Of a DNA stretch of 64,000 bases, positions 55,398 to 64,000 are shown in pieces. This stretch comes from Streptomyces canus. Its GTDB lineage: Bacteria; Actinomycetota; Actinomycetes; Streptomycetales; Streptomycetaceae. The position numbers and the translations under genes were made by a program. The first letter of the stretch is position 1. Every line of letters begins with the position of its first letter. The DNA is taken from contig NZ_KQ948658.1 of assembly GCF_001514145.1 (NCBI RefSeq), positions 309,687 through 373,686 on the forward strand, read 5' to 3'. The notes under the pieces were generated by a model that saw nothing but the letters and a program-made list of their open reading frames with translations, was not told the DNA's origin and searched no databases.

Positions 55398-56143
55398 CCG
55401 CCCCGGTGTTCGTGGTCGAGCACTTCGACGCGGGCGGCGGCGGACACTACGTCCTCGACGGCCCCGAAGGCCGCCACGCCGTCTCCGTGAAGCGGCTCCA
55501 GCCAGGCGAGGACGTCATCCTCACGGACGGGGCCGGGCGCTGGGCCGACTGCGTGGTGCTCGGCACCGAGGGCAAGGACCGGCTGATCGTCCAGCTGGAC
55601 TCGGTGGCGGAGGAACCCCGGGCACAGCCCCGGATCACCGTCGTCCAGGCCCTCCCCAAGGGCGACCGCGGTGAACTCGCCGTCGAGACCATGACCGAGG
55701 TCGGCGTCGATGCCGTCGTGCCCTGGCAGGCGGCCCGCTGCATCACCCAGTGGAAGGGCGACCGGGGCCTGAAGGCGCTCGCCAAGTGGCGGGCCACCGC
55801 CCGCGAGGCCGGCAAGCAGTCCCGCCGGGTCCGCTTCCCGGAGATCGCGGACGCGGCGACGACCAAACAGGTTGCCGCGCTTCTCGCCAAAGCCGACTTC
55901 GCCGCCGTGCTCCACTCCGACTTCGAGCGCGGCAGCGAGCCGCTGGCCACCGCCGAACTCCCCGACGAGGGCGAGATCGTGCTGGTCGTCGGCCCCGAAG
56001 GCGGCGTAGCCAAGGACGAGTTGGCGCTCTTCGAGGAGGCCGGTGCGCGCGCCTACGTCCTCGGGCCGACCGTGCTGCGTACCTCGACCGCCGGAACCGC
56101 GGCGACCGCTCTGCTCCTCGGCCGCACCGGCCGCTGGTCCTGA
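55394..56143 (+). CDS. rsmE: 16S rRNA m3U1498 methyltransferase RsmE
   Basis: RsmE methylates U1498 of 16S rRNA using S-adenosylmethionine. The 249-residue protein has an N-terminal PUA-like domain (RHAVSVKRLQPGEDVILTDG) and a SPOUT (knotted) domain with LVVGPEGGVAKDELALFEEAGA and LGPTVLRTSTAGTAA, which binds the cofactor. It overlaps the upstream nitronate monooxygenase by four bases. The following VOC gene starts 17 bp later. Confidence 0.95.
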   Translation: MTAPVFVVEHFDAGGGGHYVLDGPEGRHAVSVKRLQPGEDVILTDGAGRWADCVVLGTEGKDRLIVQLDSVAEEPRAQPRITVVQALPKGDRGELAVETMTEVGVDAVVPWQAARCITQWKGDRGLKALAKWRATAREAGKQSRRVRFPEIADAATTKQVAALLAKADFAAVLHSDFERGSEPLATAELPDEGEIVLVVGPEGGVAKDELALFEEAGARAYVLGPTVLRTSTAGTAATALLLGRTGRWS

Positions 56144-56160
56144 CCTCTGGAAGGACGTCT

Positions 56161-56553
56161 GTGGAACTCGCCCAAGTACGCCTGCTCGTCACCGACTTCG
56201 CCGCCTGTTACCGCTTCTACGCCGAGGTCCTCGGCCTCAAGCCCCAGTCGGGGGCGACGGGTGGGCCGTACGAGAAGTTCAGCCCCGCCACCGGCTCGGC
56301 GGGAATCGCCCTTCAGGACCGGTCGATGATGGCGGCGGTCCTCGGCGAACTGGGCGACACGGCCACCGGACACCGCTCCCTGGTCGTGCTCCGCGTCGAC
56401 GCCCTGGACACCTACTGCGAGCAGATCGCGTCCCGCGGTGCCACCGTGCTGCACGGCCCGTCCCCGATGACGGACCGGATGCGCGTCGCCCACCTCAAGG
56501 ACCCGGAGGGCAACCTGGTGGAGCTGCAGGAGTGGCTGCTGCTGCGCGCCTGA
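56161..56553 (+). CDS. VOC family (glyoxalase/dioxygenase-like) protein
   Basis: This 130-residue protein is one glyoxalase-fold unit with paired beta-alpha-beta modules: VRLLVTDFAACYRFYAEVLG and AHLKDPEGNLVELQEW, whose ending contains the expected metal-ligand glutamate. GTG 56161 follows GGAAGGA. The substrate is unknown. It probably belongs to the rsmE transcript. Its 3-prime end overlaps the convergent gene at 56495 by 59 bp. Confidence 0.85.
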   Translation: MELAQVRLLVTDFAACYRFYAEVLGLKPQSGATGGPYEKFSPATGSAGIALQDRSMMAAVLGELGDTATGHRSLVVLRVDALDTYCEQIASRGATVLHGPSPMTDRMRVAHLKDPEGNLVELQEWLLLRA

Positions 56554-56887
56554 GCACCGCGTCGAACAGATCCCAGCCGTCCAACTCGGCCGTCCCCGGC
56601 AGAAGTCCGCGGGCTCTCAACTCGTCGACGAAATGACGTACGACACCGGGTTCGCGCAGGTTGAGCAGCTTCCCGGGGCCGGTCGCCACACAGCCGACGT
56701 ATGAGCGGCCGTCGGAGACGCCGCCGCGCTCGCCCTGCCGGAAGACGATCCGGGTGAGGGCGCCGTCGAGGGACAGGTTGAGGACGTCGCGGCGGGCCTC
56801 CCCATCCCGGTGCTTGTGGCGCACGCTCCACAGGTAGGTCGTCCGGTCGTCCACGACGAGCCTTCTCGCGAGGCGGTCCTTGCGCAT
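56495..56887 (-). CDS. Hypothetical protein overlapping the VOC gene end
   Basis: This 130-residue product begins MRKDRLARRLVVDDRTTYLW and has a beta-rich pattern (RIVFRQGERGG, SYVGCVATGPGKLLNLREPG) and an Ala-rich tail. The frame is part of a far longer open frame on this strand that is a shadow of the tricorn gene. The segment is supported only by reaching the gap between genes and by its compositional change. It overlaps the VOC gene tail-to-tail by 59 bp. Function unknown. Confidence 0.6.
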   Translation of the reverse strand: MRKDRLARRLVVDDRTTYLWSVRHKHRDGEARRDVLNLSLDGALTRIVFRQGERGGVSDGRSYVGCVATGPGKLLNLREPGVVRHFVDELRARGLLPGTAELDGWDLFDAVLRRAAAATPAAPPGCPPGP

Positions 56888-56968
56888 CCGCCCACCGCAG
56901 CCCGACCGGCGCACAGGTGGCCGTATGCGCCCTACCGTCCCGGGCGGGACAGTGGCAGGCTGCCGTGC

Positions 56969-57502
56969 ATGGTGGCGTTGAGACGGAACTGGCGTCGGCC
57001 GCGCGGGGTGCGAGCAGCGGGTGTGATGGGGGTTGCCGTGCTGGCCGTGGGTGGGGTCGCCGCGTGTGATCCGACCGGCGTGGTCAGCTCCGCGACCGTG
57101 TCGTACACCACCGACCAGCTGGTCACCAAGGAGCTGAACCGGCAGAAGGCCGACGTGAGTTGGCTGACCTGCACGGCCTCGTACGACAACGGCGACCGGA
57201 CCCCGAGTTCCAGTGTGAACACCGTCGCCACCGTCGACTGCGACGGGAAGACACGGGACGGCAAGGACATCACCGTCAAGGGCAAGGTGACCCGGACCGT
57301 CAGCGGCGCATGTGTGCGCGGGGACCTCACCGCCACCGTCGGCGGCAGGCAGTGGTTTCACGTGGAGGGGCTCGGCGACTGCAACGCCACGCCCACCCCG
57401 CCGGTCAACAACCCGCGACAGCCCGGCCCGACCGTCACCGTGACCGTCACGAAGACGATCTGGTGCCAGAACGACCCGCAGTGCTGGCCCGACGGCAAGT
57501 GA
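56969..57502 (+). CDS. Predicted lipoprotein
   Basis: This 177-residue protein has a basic N-terminus (LRRNWRRPRGVR), a hydrophobic signal helix and a lipobox VGGVAAC with lipidation at C33. The outer domain (about 145 residues) contains further cysteines (for example LTCTASYDNG and DCDGKT) likely to form disulphides, and ends with a Pro-rich linker and CQNDPQCWPDGK. The DUF4333-like pattern is possible but not certain. It is exported and anchored outside the membrane. Function unknown. Confidence 0.82.
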   Translation: MVALRRNWRRPRGVRAAGVMGVAVLAVGGVAACDPTGVVSSATVSYTTDQLVTKELNRQKADVSWLTCTASYDNGDRTPSSSVNTVATVDCDGKTRDGKDITVKGKVTRTVSGACVRGDLTATVGGRQWFHVEGLGDCNATPTPPVNNPRQPGPTVTVTVTKTIWCQNDPQCWPDGK

Positions 57503-57547
57503 TCGAAACCTCTGTGCACGGGGACCGACCGTGCATAGGGTGATCGG

Positions 57548-60500
57548 GTGACACAGCCTGCGACGTCTGCATATCTCCGGTTTCCGCATCTGCAGGGCGA
57601 GCTGGTGGCCTTCACCGCCGAGGACGACGTGTGGCTCGCGCCGCTCGACGGCGGGCGCGCCTGGCGGGTCAGCGCGGACAACGTGCCGGTCACCCACCCC
57701 CGTATCTCGCCCGACGGCACGACCGTCGCCTGGACATCCGCCCGCGACGGCGCCCCGGAGGTGCACATCGCCCCGGTCGACGGCGGACCGTCCAGGAGGC
57801 TGACCCACTGGGGCAGCGCACGCACCCAGGTGCGCGGCTGGACCCCGGACGGCGAGGTCCTCGCGATCACCACCCACGGCCAGGCCAGCCTGCGCCGCAG
57901 CTGGGCGCACACCGTCCCGCTCGACGGCGGCCCCGGCACCACCCTGCCGTACGGGCCCGTCGGCCAGGTCGCGTACGGACCGGCGACCGTGATCCTCTCC
58001 GCGCCCATGGGCCGGGAGGCGGCCTGGTGGAAGCGGTACCGGGGCGGTACGGCGGGCAAGCTGTGGATCGATCCCGAGGGCGACGGCGAATTCGTACGCC
58101 TGCATGAGGAGCTGGACGGAAACCTGGAGTACCCCGTGTGGGCGGGCGACCGGATCGCCTTCCTCTCGGACCACGAGGGCACCGGGGCCGTCTACTCCTC
58201 CCTCGCCGACGGCTCCGACCTGCGACGGCACACGCCCCTCGACAGCTACTACGCCCGGCACGCGGCGGGCGACGGCACCCGGGTCGTCTACACCTCGGCA
58301 GGCGAGCTGTGGATCCTCGACGACCTCGACGGCGCCGAACCGCGCCGCCTGGAGGTCCGGCTCGGCGGACAGCGTGCCGACCGCCAGCCGTTCCCGGTGG
58401 ACGCCTCCCGCTGGTTCGGCTCGGCCGCCCCCGACCACACCGCGCGCGGCAGCGCGGTCGCGGTGCGCGGAGCCGTCCACTGGGTCACCCACCGCTCGGG
58501 CCCGGCCCGCGCCCTCGCCGCCGAACCCGGCGTCCGGGCCCGGCTGCCGCGCACCTTCCGCACGGAGGGCGAGGAGTGGGTGGTGTGGGTGACGGACGCG
58601 GAGGGCGACGACGCCCTGGAGTTCGCGCCCGCCACCGGCCTCGCCCCCGGCGCCACCCCGCGCCGCCTCGCCGCGGGACAGCTCGGCCGCGTCCTGGGTC
58701 TCGCCATGGCCCCCGACGGCAGCCGGGCCGCGGTCGCCGCGCACGACGGCCGTGTGCTGCTCGTCGAGCGGGAGACCGGCGAGGTCCGCGAGGTCGACCG
58801 CAGCGAGGACGGCGACGTGCGGGGGCTGACCTTCTCGCCCGACTCGGCCTGGCTCGCCTGGTCGCACCCCGGCCCCGAGCCTCTCTGCCAGCTCCGCCTC
58901 GCCAACACCACCGACCTGTCGGTCACCGAGGCGACCCCGCTGCGCTTCCAGGACTACGCCCCCGCCTTCACCCTCGACGGCAAGCACCTGGCGTTCCTGT
59001 CCAACCGCTCCTTCGACCCGGTGTACGACGAGCACGTCTTCGACCTCGCCTTCGTGGTCGGCGACCGCCCGCACCTGATCACCCTGGCCGCGACCACCCC
59101 GTCCCCGTTCGGCCCGCAGCGCCACGGCCGCCCCTTCGAGGCGCCCGACAAGGACGAGACCCCCGACAGCGAGGGCACCCCGGCCACCCGTATCGACCTC
59201 GAGGGCCTCGCCGACCGGATCGTGCCCTTCCCGGTGGAGGCCGGCCGCTACTCCAACCTCCGCGCGGCCAAGGACGGCGTGCTGTGGCTGCGCCACCCCG
59301 TCCAGGGCGTCCTCGGCTCCTCCCGGGCCACCCCGGACGACCCCGACCCCAAGACCGACCTCCAGCGCTACGACCTCGCCCAGCAGCGCCTCGAACACCT
59401 GGCCGCCGACGCCGACCACTTCGCCGTCAGCGGCGACGGCAAGCGGGTCCTGCTGTGGACCGACGGCCGCCTGAAGGTCGTACCGAGCGACCGCCGTGCC
59501 TCGAACGACGACGACAGCGACACGAACATCTCCGTCGACCTCGGCCGCATCCGCCAGACCGTCGACCCGTCGGCCGAGTGGCGCCAGATGTACGCGGAGA
59601 CCGGCCGCATCATGCGCGACCACTTCTGGCGCCCGGACATGAGCGGTGTCGACTGGAACGGCGTGCTCGACCGCTACCGCCCCGTCCTGGACCGGCTGGC
59701 CACCCACGACGACCTCGTCGACCTCCTGTGGGAGGTGCACGGCGAACTCGGCACCTCCCACGCCTACGTCACCCCCCGCGGCGGCCACGGCCACGGCCCC
59801 CGCCAGGGCCTGCTCGGCGCCGACATCTCCCGCCACGAGGACGGCCCCCAGGGGGCGGCACAGTGGCGCATCGACCGCATCCTGCCGACCGAGACCTCCG
59901 ACCCCGACGCCCGCTCCCCGCTCGCCGCCCCCGGCGTCGCGGTCCGCGCCGGGGACGCGATCGTCGCGGTCGGCGGCCACCCGGTCGACCCGGTCACGGG
60001 TCCCGGCCCGCTCCTGGTCGGCACGGCGGGCAAACCGACCGAGCTCACCATCTCCCCGTCCGGCGGCGGCGAGCTGCGGCACGCGGTCGTCGTACCGATC
60101 TCCGACGAGGAACCCCTGCGCTACCACGCCTGGGTCGCCGACCGCCGCGCCTACGTCCACGAGAAGTCCGGCGGACGGCTGGGGTATTTGCACGTCCCGG
60201 ACATGCAGGCCCCGGGCTGGGCCCAGATCCACCGCGACCTGCGGGTCGAGGTGGCCCGCGAGGGGCTCGTGGTCGACGTCCGGGAGAACCGCGGCGGCCA
60301 CACCTCCCAGCTGGTCGTCGAGAAGCTGGCCCGCCGGATCGTCGGCTGGGCGCTGCCGCGCGGCATGCGCGCCTACAGCTATCCGAGGGACGCGCCGCGC
60401 GGTCCCGTCGTGGCGGTGGCGAACGAGTTCTCGGGATCCGACGGCGACATCGTCAACGCGGCGATCAAGGCGCTGGGCATCGGCCCGGTGGTGGGAACGC

Positions 60501-60763
60501 GCACCTGGGGCGGGGTCATCGGCATCGACAGCCGCTACCGCCTGGTCGACGGCACGTTGATCACCCAGCCCAAGTACGCGTTCTGGCTGGAGGGTTACGA
60601 GTGGGGCGTGGAGAACCACGGGGTCGACCCCGACGTCGAGGTCGTGCAGAGGCCGCAGGACTACGCGGCGGGCAGGGACATGCAGCTGGACGAGGCGGTG
60701 CGGATCGCCCTGGAGGCACTGGAGACCAGTCCTGCCAAGATTCCGCCCACTCTGCCTGACTAA
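57548..60763 (+). CDS. Tricorn-type protease (S41 family)
   Basis: This 1071-residue protein has N-terminal beta-propeller repeats (about 1-640), a helical/PDZ region and a C-terminal S41 protease domain. The S737-H738 pair in GTSHAYV and the nucleophile region NEFSGSDGD (S964, D965) match the catalytic Ser-His and Ser-Asp pairs of archaeal tricorn. Tricorn breaks proteasome products into small peptides, and Streptomyces also has a 20S proteasome. GTG 57548 lies 45 bp after the lipoprotein gene. No signal peptide is seen, so it is probably cytoplasmic. Confidence 0.93.
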   Translation: MTQPATSAYLRFPHLQGELVAFTAEDDVWLAPLDGGRAWRVSADNVPVTHPRISPDGTTVAWTSARDGAPEVHIAPVDGGPSRRLTHWGSARTQVRGWTPDGEVLAITTHGQASLRRSWAHTVPLDGGPGTTLPYGPVGQVAYGPATVILSAPMGREAAWWKRYRGGTAGKLWIDPEGDGEFVRLHEELDGNLEYPVWAGDRIAFLSDHEGTGAVYSSLADGSDLRRHTPLDSYYARHAAGDGTRVVYTSAGELWILDDLDGAEPRRLEVRLGGQRADRQPFPVDASRWFGSAAPDHTARGSAVAVRGAVHWVTHRSGPARALAAEPGVRARLPRTFRTEGEEWVVWVTDAEGDDALEFAPATGLAPGATPRRLAAGQLGRVLGLAMAPDGSRAAVAAHDGRVLLVERETGEVREVDRSEDGDVRGLTFSPDSAWLAWSHPGPEPLCQLRLANTTDLSVTEATPLRFQDYAPAFTLDGKHLAFLSNRSFDPVYDEHVFDLAFVVGDRPHLITLAATTPSPFGPQRHGRPFEAPDKDETPDSEGTPATRIDLEGLADRIVPFPVEAGRYSNLRAAKDGVLWLRHPVQGVLGSSRATPDDPDPKTDLQRYDLAQQRLEHLAADADHFAVSGDGKRVLLWTDGRLKVVPSDRRASNDDDSDTNISVDLGRIRQTVDPSAEWRQMYAETGRIMRDHFWRPDMSGVDWNGVLDRYRPVLDRLATHDDLVDLLWEVHGELGTSHAYVTPRGGHGHGPRQGLLGADISRHEDGPQGAAQWRIDRILPTETSDPDARSPLAAPGVAVRAGDAIVAVGGHPVDPVTGPGPLLVGTAGKPTELTISPSGGGELRHAVVVPISDEEPLRYHAWVADRRAYVHEKSGGRLGYLHVPDMQAPGWAQIHRDLRVEVAREGLVVDVRENRGGHTSQLVVEKLARRIVGWALPRGMRAYSYPRDAPRGPVVAVANEFSGSDGDIVNAAIKALGIGPVVGTRTWGGVIGIDSRYRLVDGTLITQPKYAFWLEGYEWGVENHGVDPDVEVVQRPQDYAAGRDMQLDEAVRIALEALETSPAKIPPTLPD

Positions 60764-60796
60764 GATGCCCCCGAGATCCGAGGCGAAAGGAACACC

Positions 60797-61150
60797 ATGC
60801 CAGGGGAACCCCAGGGCGACTGCCTGTTCTGCAAGATCGTCGAAGGCCACATCCCGGCGACGATCGTCCGGGAGACGGACACCACCGTCGCCTTCCGGGA
60901 CATCAACCCCCAGGCTCCCACCCACATCCTGGTGATCCCCAAGGCCCACTACGAGACCGCCGCGGTGCTCGCCGCCGCCGCGCCCGAGCTCGCCGCCGAC
61001 GTCCTCCGCGAGACCCAGGCCGTCGCCGACGACGAGAAGCTGGAGAGCTACCGCACGGTCTTCAACACCGGCAGCGGCGCCGGCCAGACCGTCTGGCACG
61101 CCCACGCCCACGTGCTCGGCGGCCGCGGTCTGCACTGGCCGCCCGGATAA
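60797..61150 (+). CDS. HIT family protein (HINT-like)
   Basis: This 117-residue nucleotide-binding hydrolase has the histidine triad HAHAHV (H101, H103, H105) and a CxxC zinc site CLFCKIV (about 9-15). HINT-like enzymes hydrolyse adenosine phosphoramidates. ATG 60797 begins 33 bp after the tricorn gene, and the RNase Z-like gene starts six bases later, suggesting one operon. Confidence 0.94.
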   Translation: MPGEPQGDCLFCKIVEGHIPATIVRETDTTVAFRDINPQAPTHILVIPKAHYETAAVLAAAAPELAADVLRETQAVADDEKLESYRTVFNTGSGAGQTVWHAHAHVLGGRGLHWPPG

Positions 61151-61156
61151 CCCACC

Positions 61157-62062
61157 GTGTCCGTACGTGAACTGGTCGTCCTCGGCACAGCCAGCCAGGT
61201 CCCCACAAGGCACCGCAACCACAACGGCTACCTGCTGCGGTGGGACGGCGAGGGCATCCTCTTCGACCCCGGCGAGGGCACCCAGCGTCAGATGCTGCGC
61301 GCCGGGGTCGCCGCCCACGACATCAACCGGATCTGTGTCACCCACTTCCACGGCGACCACTCCCTCGGCCTCGCGGGCGTGATCCAGCGCATCAACCTCG
61401 ACCGGGTCCCGCACGAGATCACCGCCCACTACCCGAAGTCGGGACAGCGCTTCTTCGACCGGCTGCGGTACGCGACGGCATACCGGGAGACCGTCCGGCT
61501 CACCGAGGCCCCGGTCGCCGAGGACGGGGTCATCGCACGGACCGGCGGCTACACCCTCCAGGCCCGCAAGCTCTCCCATCCCGTCGAGTCCTACGGCTAT
61601 CTCCTCACGGAAGCCGACGGCCGCCGCATGCTCCCCGACCGCCTCGCCGCGCACGGCATCAAGGGGCCCGACGTCGGACGGATCCAGAGGGAGGGCTCTT
61701 TGAACGGCGTCTCCCTCGACGACGTCAGCGAGGTCCGCCGCGGTCAGCGGTTCGCGTTCGTCATGGACACCCGCCTCTGCGACGGCGTCCACGCCCTCGC
61801 GGACGGCTGCGACCTGCTCGTCATCGAGTCGACCTTCCTCGACGAGGACGAGCAACTCGCCGTCGAGCACGGCCACCTGACCGCCGGTCAGGCCGCGAGG
61901 GTGGCCCGCGACGCGGACGTACGGCATCTCGTGCTCACGCACTTCAGTCAGCGCTACTCCGAACCGGAGGAGTTCGAGCGGCAGGCGCGGGCGGCGGGCT
62001 ACGAGGGCGAGCTGACCGTGGCCCACGACCTCCTGCGGGTCCCGGTTCCGAAACGGCGATAA
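61157..62062 (+). CDS. RNase Z-like MBL-fold ribonuclease
   Basis: This 301-residue protein has the beta-lactamase/ELAC fold: HFHGDH (63-68) and later [15 protein letters not shown], typical of tRNA 3-prime processing endonucleases. It may trim tRNA 3-prime ends; many tRNAs here, including the two in this window, lack encoded CCA. GTG 61157 is six bases after the HIT gene. The adenosine/adenine deaminase follows 20 bp later. Confidence 0.88.
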   Translation: MSVRELVVLGTASQVPTRHRNHNGYLLRWDGEGILFDPGEGTQRQMLRAGVAAHDINRICVTHFHGDHSLGLAGVIQRINLDRVPHEITAHYPKSGQRFFDRLRYATAYRETVRLTEAPVAEDGVIARTGGYTLQARKLSHPVESYGYLLTEADGRRMLPDRLAAHGIKGPDVGRIQREGSLNGVSLDDVSEVRRGQRFAFVMDTRLCDGVHALADGCDLLVIESTFLDEDEQLAVEHGHLTAGQAARVARDADVRHLVLTHFSQRYSEPEEFERQARAAGYEGELTVAHDLLRVPVPKRR

Positions 62063-62082
62063 AGCAGCCGTACGATGCTTTG

Positions 62083-63072
62083 ATGTCCCTCCCCAAAGCT
62101 GAACTGCACCTGCACATCGAAGGCACCCTGGAGCCGGAGCTGGCTTTCGAGCTCGCCGCGCGCAACGGCGTCGAGCTGCCGTACGCCGACACGGACGCGC
62201 TCCGCAAGGCGTACCGGTTCGAGGACCTCCAGTCCTTTCTGAACCTGTACTACGAGCTCATGGCCGTCCTGCGCACCGAGCGGGACTTCGAGGACCTGGC
62301 GAACGCCTATCTCGCCCGGGCCGCCGCGCAGGGAGTGCGGCACGCGGAGATCTTCTTCGACCCGCAGGCGCACCTCGCGCGGGGCGTGCAGATGGGGACG
62401 GTCGTCGAGGGGCTGTCGCGGGCGCTGTCCCGCAGCGAGGACGTGCACGGCGTCTCCACGCAGCTGATCATGTGCTTCCTGCGGGACGAGTCCGCGCAGT
62501 CCGCTCTCGAGACCCTCGAAGCCGCCAAGCCGTATCTCGACCGGATCGTCGGTGTCGGGCTGGACTCCGCCGAGGTGGGGCATCCTCCGGCGAAGTTCCG
62601 CGAGGTGTACCAGGCCGCGGCGGCGCTGGGGCTGCGGCGGGTGGCGCACGCCGGGGAGGAGGGGCCGCCGGAGTACATCGTCGAGGCGCTGGACGTGCTC
62701 GGGGTGGAGCGGATCGACCACGGGCTGCGGTGCATGGAGTCTCCGGAGCTGGTCGCGCGGCTGGTGCGGGACCGGGTCCCGCTGACCTTGTGTCCGTTGT
62801 CCAACGTGCGGCTGCGTACGGTCGACGTGCTCGCCGACCATCCGTTGCCGGCGATGCTGGACGCCGGGTTGCTCTGCACGGTGAACTCCGACGACCCGGC
62901 GTACTTCGGGGGGTATGCGGGGGACAACTTCGACGCGGTGCGCTCGGCGCTGGGCCTGGGCGAGGAACGGTTGCGGGAGCTGGCCCGCAACTCCTTCCTC
63001 GCGTCCTTCCTGGAGCATGACGAGGAGCTGAGGGCCCGGTATCTCGCGGAAGTCGAGGCTTACGAGTTCTGA
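62083..63072 (+). CDS. Adenosine/adenine deaminase family protein
   Basis: This 329-residue metal-dependent amidohydrolase has HLHIEG (H9, H11), HAGEEG, and SDDPAYFGGY (269-278). The SDDPAYFGGY ending resembles adenine deaminases of the fungal/Pseudomonas type (PA0148-like) rather than adenosine deaminase, so adenine is a plausible substrate. ATG 62083 begins 20 bp after the RNase Z-like gene. Salvage of purine base is the likely role. Assignment to adenine is inference. Confidence 0.85.
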   Translation: MSLPKAELHLHIEGTLEPELAFELAARNGVELPYADTDALRKAYRFEDLQSFLNLYYELMAVLRTERDFEDLANAYLARAAAQGVRHAEIFFDPQAHLARGVQMGTVVEGLSRALSRSEDVHGVSTQLIMCFLRDESAQSALETLEAAKPYLDRIVGVGLDSAEVGHPPAKFREVYQAAAALGLRRVAHAGEEGPPEYIVEALDVLGVERIDHGLRCMESPELVARLVRDRVPLTLCPLSNVRLRTVDVLADHPLPAMLDAGLLCTVNSDDPAYFGGYAGDNFDAVRSALGLGEERLRELARNSFLASFLEHDEELRARYLAEVEAYEF

Positions 63073-63080
63073 GGCGGCAC

Positions 63081-64000
63081 CTATGCGGCCGTTGCTTTGT
63101 CGTAGGCCTGGGTCTCCACCGGGATCTCCACCACCGGGAGTTGACGCCTGCCCGCACCCGTCGCCACCGCCGTCATCGGTCCGGCGATCAGCAGCAGGCC
63201 GACGGCCAGGACCGTCCCCATCGCCGGGAAGCCGGCCTGCGTGGCCAGCAGGCTGCCGGTCAGCGGGCCCGCCGCCGTGCCCAGCGAGGATGCCGAGCCG
63301 ACCAGGACCGCCCAGCGGCCGCGGGGGTCCAGGGAGGCGGCCAGGCCGATGACGTACGACAGGACGATCGGGTAGAGCGTGTTCCAGGCGATCTCGCCGG
63401 ACGCGAAGGACGTCAGGTCGGTCGCCGAGGCGCTGAGGGTGATGCAGGCTGCGATGAGGACGGTGCCGCCGCCGATGGGAAGCGCACGGCCGAGGCGTGG
63501 GCCCAGCGCGCCCGCGCCGACGACGCCCAGCAGGCCCGCGCCGAGCGCGATCGCGAAGACCGCGCCGACGGTCGCCTCGGAGAGGTGGGCCTGGGTGAGG
63601 CCGATGCGGCCGCTGACGCCCCAGAGGGCGTTCTGGGCGAGGGACCAGCAGAGCAGGGTGCCGGCGAGGAGGAGGCCGGCGCGGAGGTGGGGGAGCGGGG
63701 CGCGCGTCTCCCGGCTTCGGGCGGGGGCGGTGGCGAGGGGGAGACGGCCTGTCAGGGGCCAGACGGCCAGCGCGGTGAGGGCGATCGCGGCCAAGGGCTG
63801 GCCGTGACCGGCGCCCAGGTGGGGGACGGTCAGGTAGACGGCGCCCGCGAGGGCGGAGACGCCGAGGAGACCGACCGTGGTGATGCGGTGCGGGTCCGGC
63901 TGGGCGGCGATGCCGGTGGCGGCCACAGCCGTCGACGTACCGGATCCGAAGCCGCCGATCAGCGCGCCCACGACGACGGCCGGGACGGCGTGGGCGAGGG
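63081..64000 (-). CDS. MFS transporter, 5-prime end beyond window
   Basis: The frame is open to the right edge, so the N-terminal part is missing. The visible 300 or so residues contain about eight membrane helices with MFS-like glycine/alanine-rich segments (ALGPRLGRALPIGGG, GSASSLGTAAGPLTGSLLA). It is convergent with the deaminase gene, eight bases apart. The substrate is unknown. An internal GTG at 63971 is not needed as the start, because the frame continues. Confidence 0.8.
   Translation of the reverse strand, partial: LAHAVPAVVVGALIGGFGSGTSTAVAATGIAAQPDPHRITTVGLLGVSALAGAVYLTVPHLGAGHGQPLAAIALTALAVWPLTGRLPLATAPARSRETRAPLPHLRAGLLLAGTLLCWSLAQNALWGVSGRIGLTQAHLSEATVGAVFAIALGAGLLGVVGAGALGPRLGRALPIGGGTVLIAACITLSASATDLTSFASGEIAWNTLYPIVLSYVIGLAASLDPRGRWAVLVGSASSLGTAAGPLTGSLLATQAGFPAMGTVLAVGLLLIAGPMTAVATGAGRRQLPVVEIPVETQAYDKATAA

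Noticed and set aside
56495..62026. An 1843-residue open frame on the minus strand
   Set aside because: It is the shadow of the tricorn, HIT and RNase Z-like genes in GC-rich DNA. Only its last 130 codons, past those genes, were kept as a possible protein.

Overview
The window is chromosomal DNA of a Streptomyces or very close relative. It is GC-rich, with codons biased to G or C at the third base, GTG starts are common, and gene order follows the conserved core of the Streptomyces chromosome. The marker order is proB, proA, nadD, LCP protein, rsfS, leuS, comEA, comEC, holA, rpsT, lepA, hemW, hrcA, dnaJ and rsmE. I see no rRNA, CRISPR array, insertion sequence or prophage. About 54 protein genes, one leader peptide and two tRNA genes are supported.

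Positions 1-7.6 kb hold an envelope glycopolymer block. Three paralogous membrane-anchored CDP-glycerol glycerophosphotransferase-like enzymes (the first cut by the window edge) surround a family 2 glycosyltransferase. Positions 7.8-18.8 kb hold proline synthesis (proB, proA), two adjacent membrane proteins that share a cytoplasmic motif, an M48 protease, two tiny membrane proteins, nadD, an LCP-family glycopolymer transferase resembling PdtA, rsfS and a histidine phosphatase. The transferases and the LCP protein probably build and attach anionic wall polymers needed in spores.

Positions 18.8-22.1 kb hold two nearly identical tRNA-Ala(GGC) genes. Between them lie an XRE-type regulator divergent from an MFS exporter, and two small zinc-ribbon-like genes. 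Positions 22.2-25.1 kb hold an unusual redox pair: a NuoF-like protein fused to a ferredoxin domain, and a heme b-type membrane protein. leuS follows behind a leucine leader peptide and terminator. DegV, ComEA, ComEC, an arylamine N-acetyltransferase, the DNA polymerase III delta subunit, ribosomal protein S20 and LepA continue to 40 kb.

Positions 40.1-48.9 kb hold an acyl-CoA synthetase and a signalling locus. That locus has a soluble multi-HAMP hybrid histidine kinase, a receiver plus coiled-coil response regulator, and a divergent RsbW-like kinase/PP2C phosphatase. Its composition matches the osmoadaptation genes osaA, osaB and osaC of S. coelicolor.

Positions 48.9-64 kb hold hemW, a DUF3097 protein, a metallo-hydrolase, the CIRCE-controlled hrcA-dnaJ operon (with a duplicated dnaJ end), a nitronate monooxygenase, rsmE, a VOC protein, a lipoprotein, a tricorn-type protease, a HIT protein, an RNase Z-like enzyme, an adenosine/adenine deaminase and a truncated MFS gene. 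The most notable points are the osa-like locus, the NuoF/ferredoxin/cytochrome pair, the leuS attenuator, the tRNA-flanked block, the dnaJ tail duplication and dispersed copies of a GC-rich intergenic repeat.
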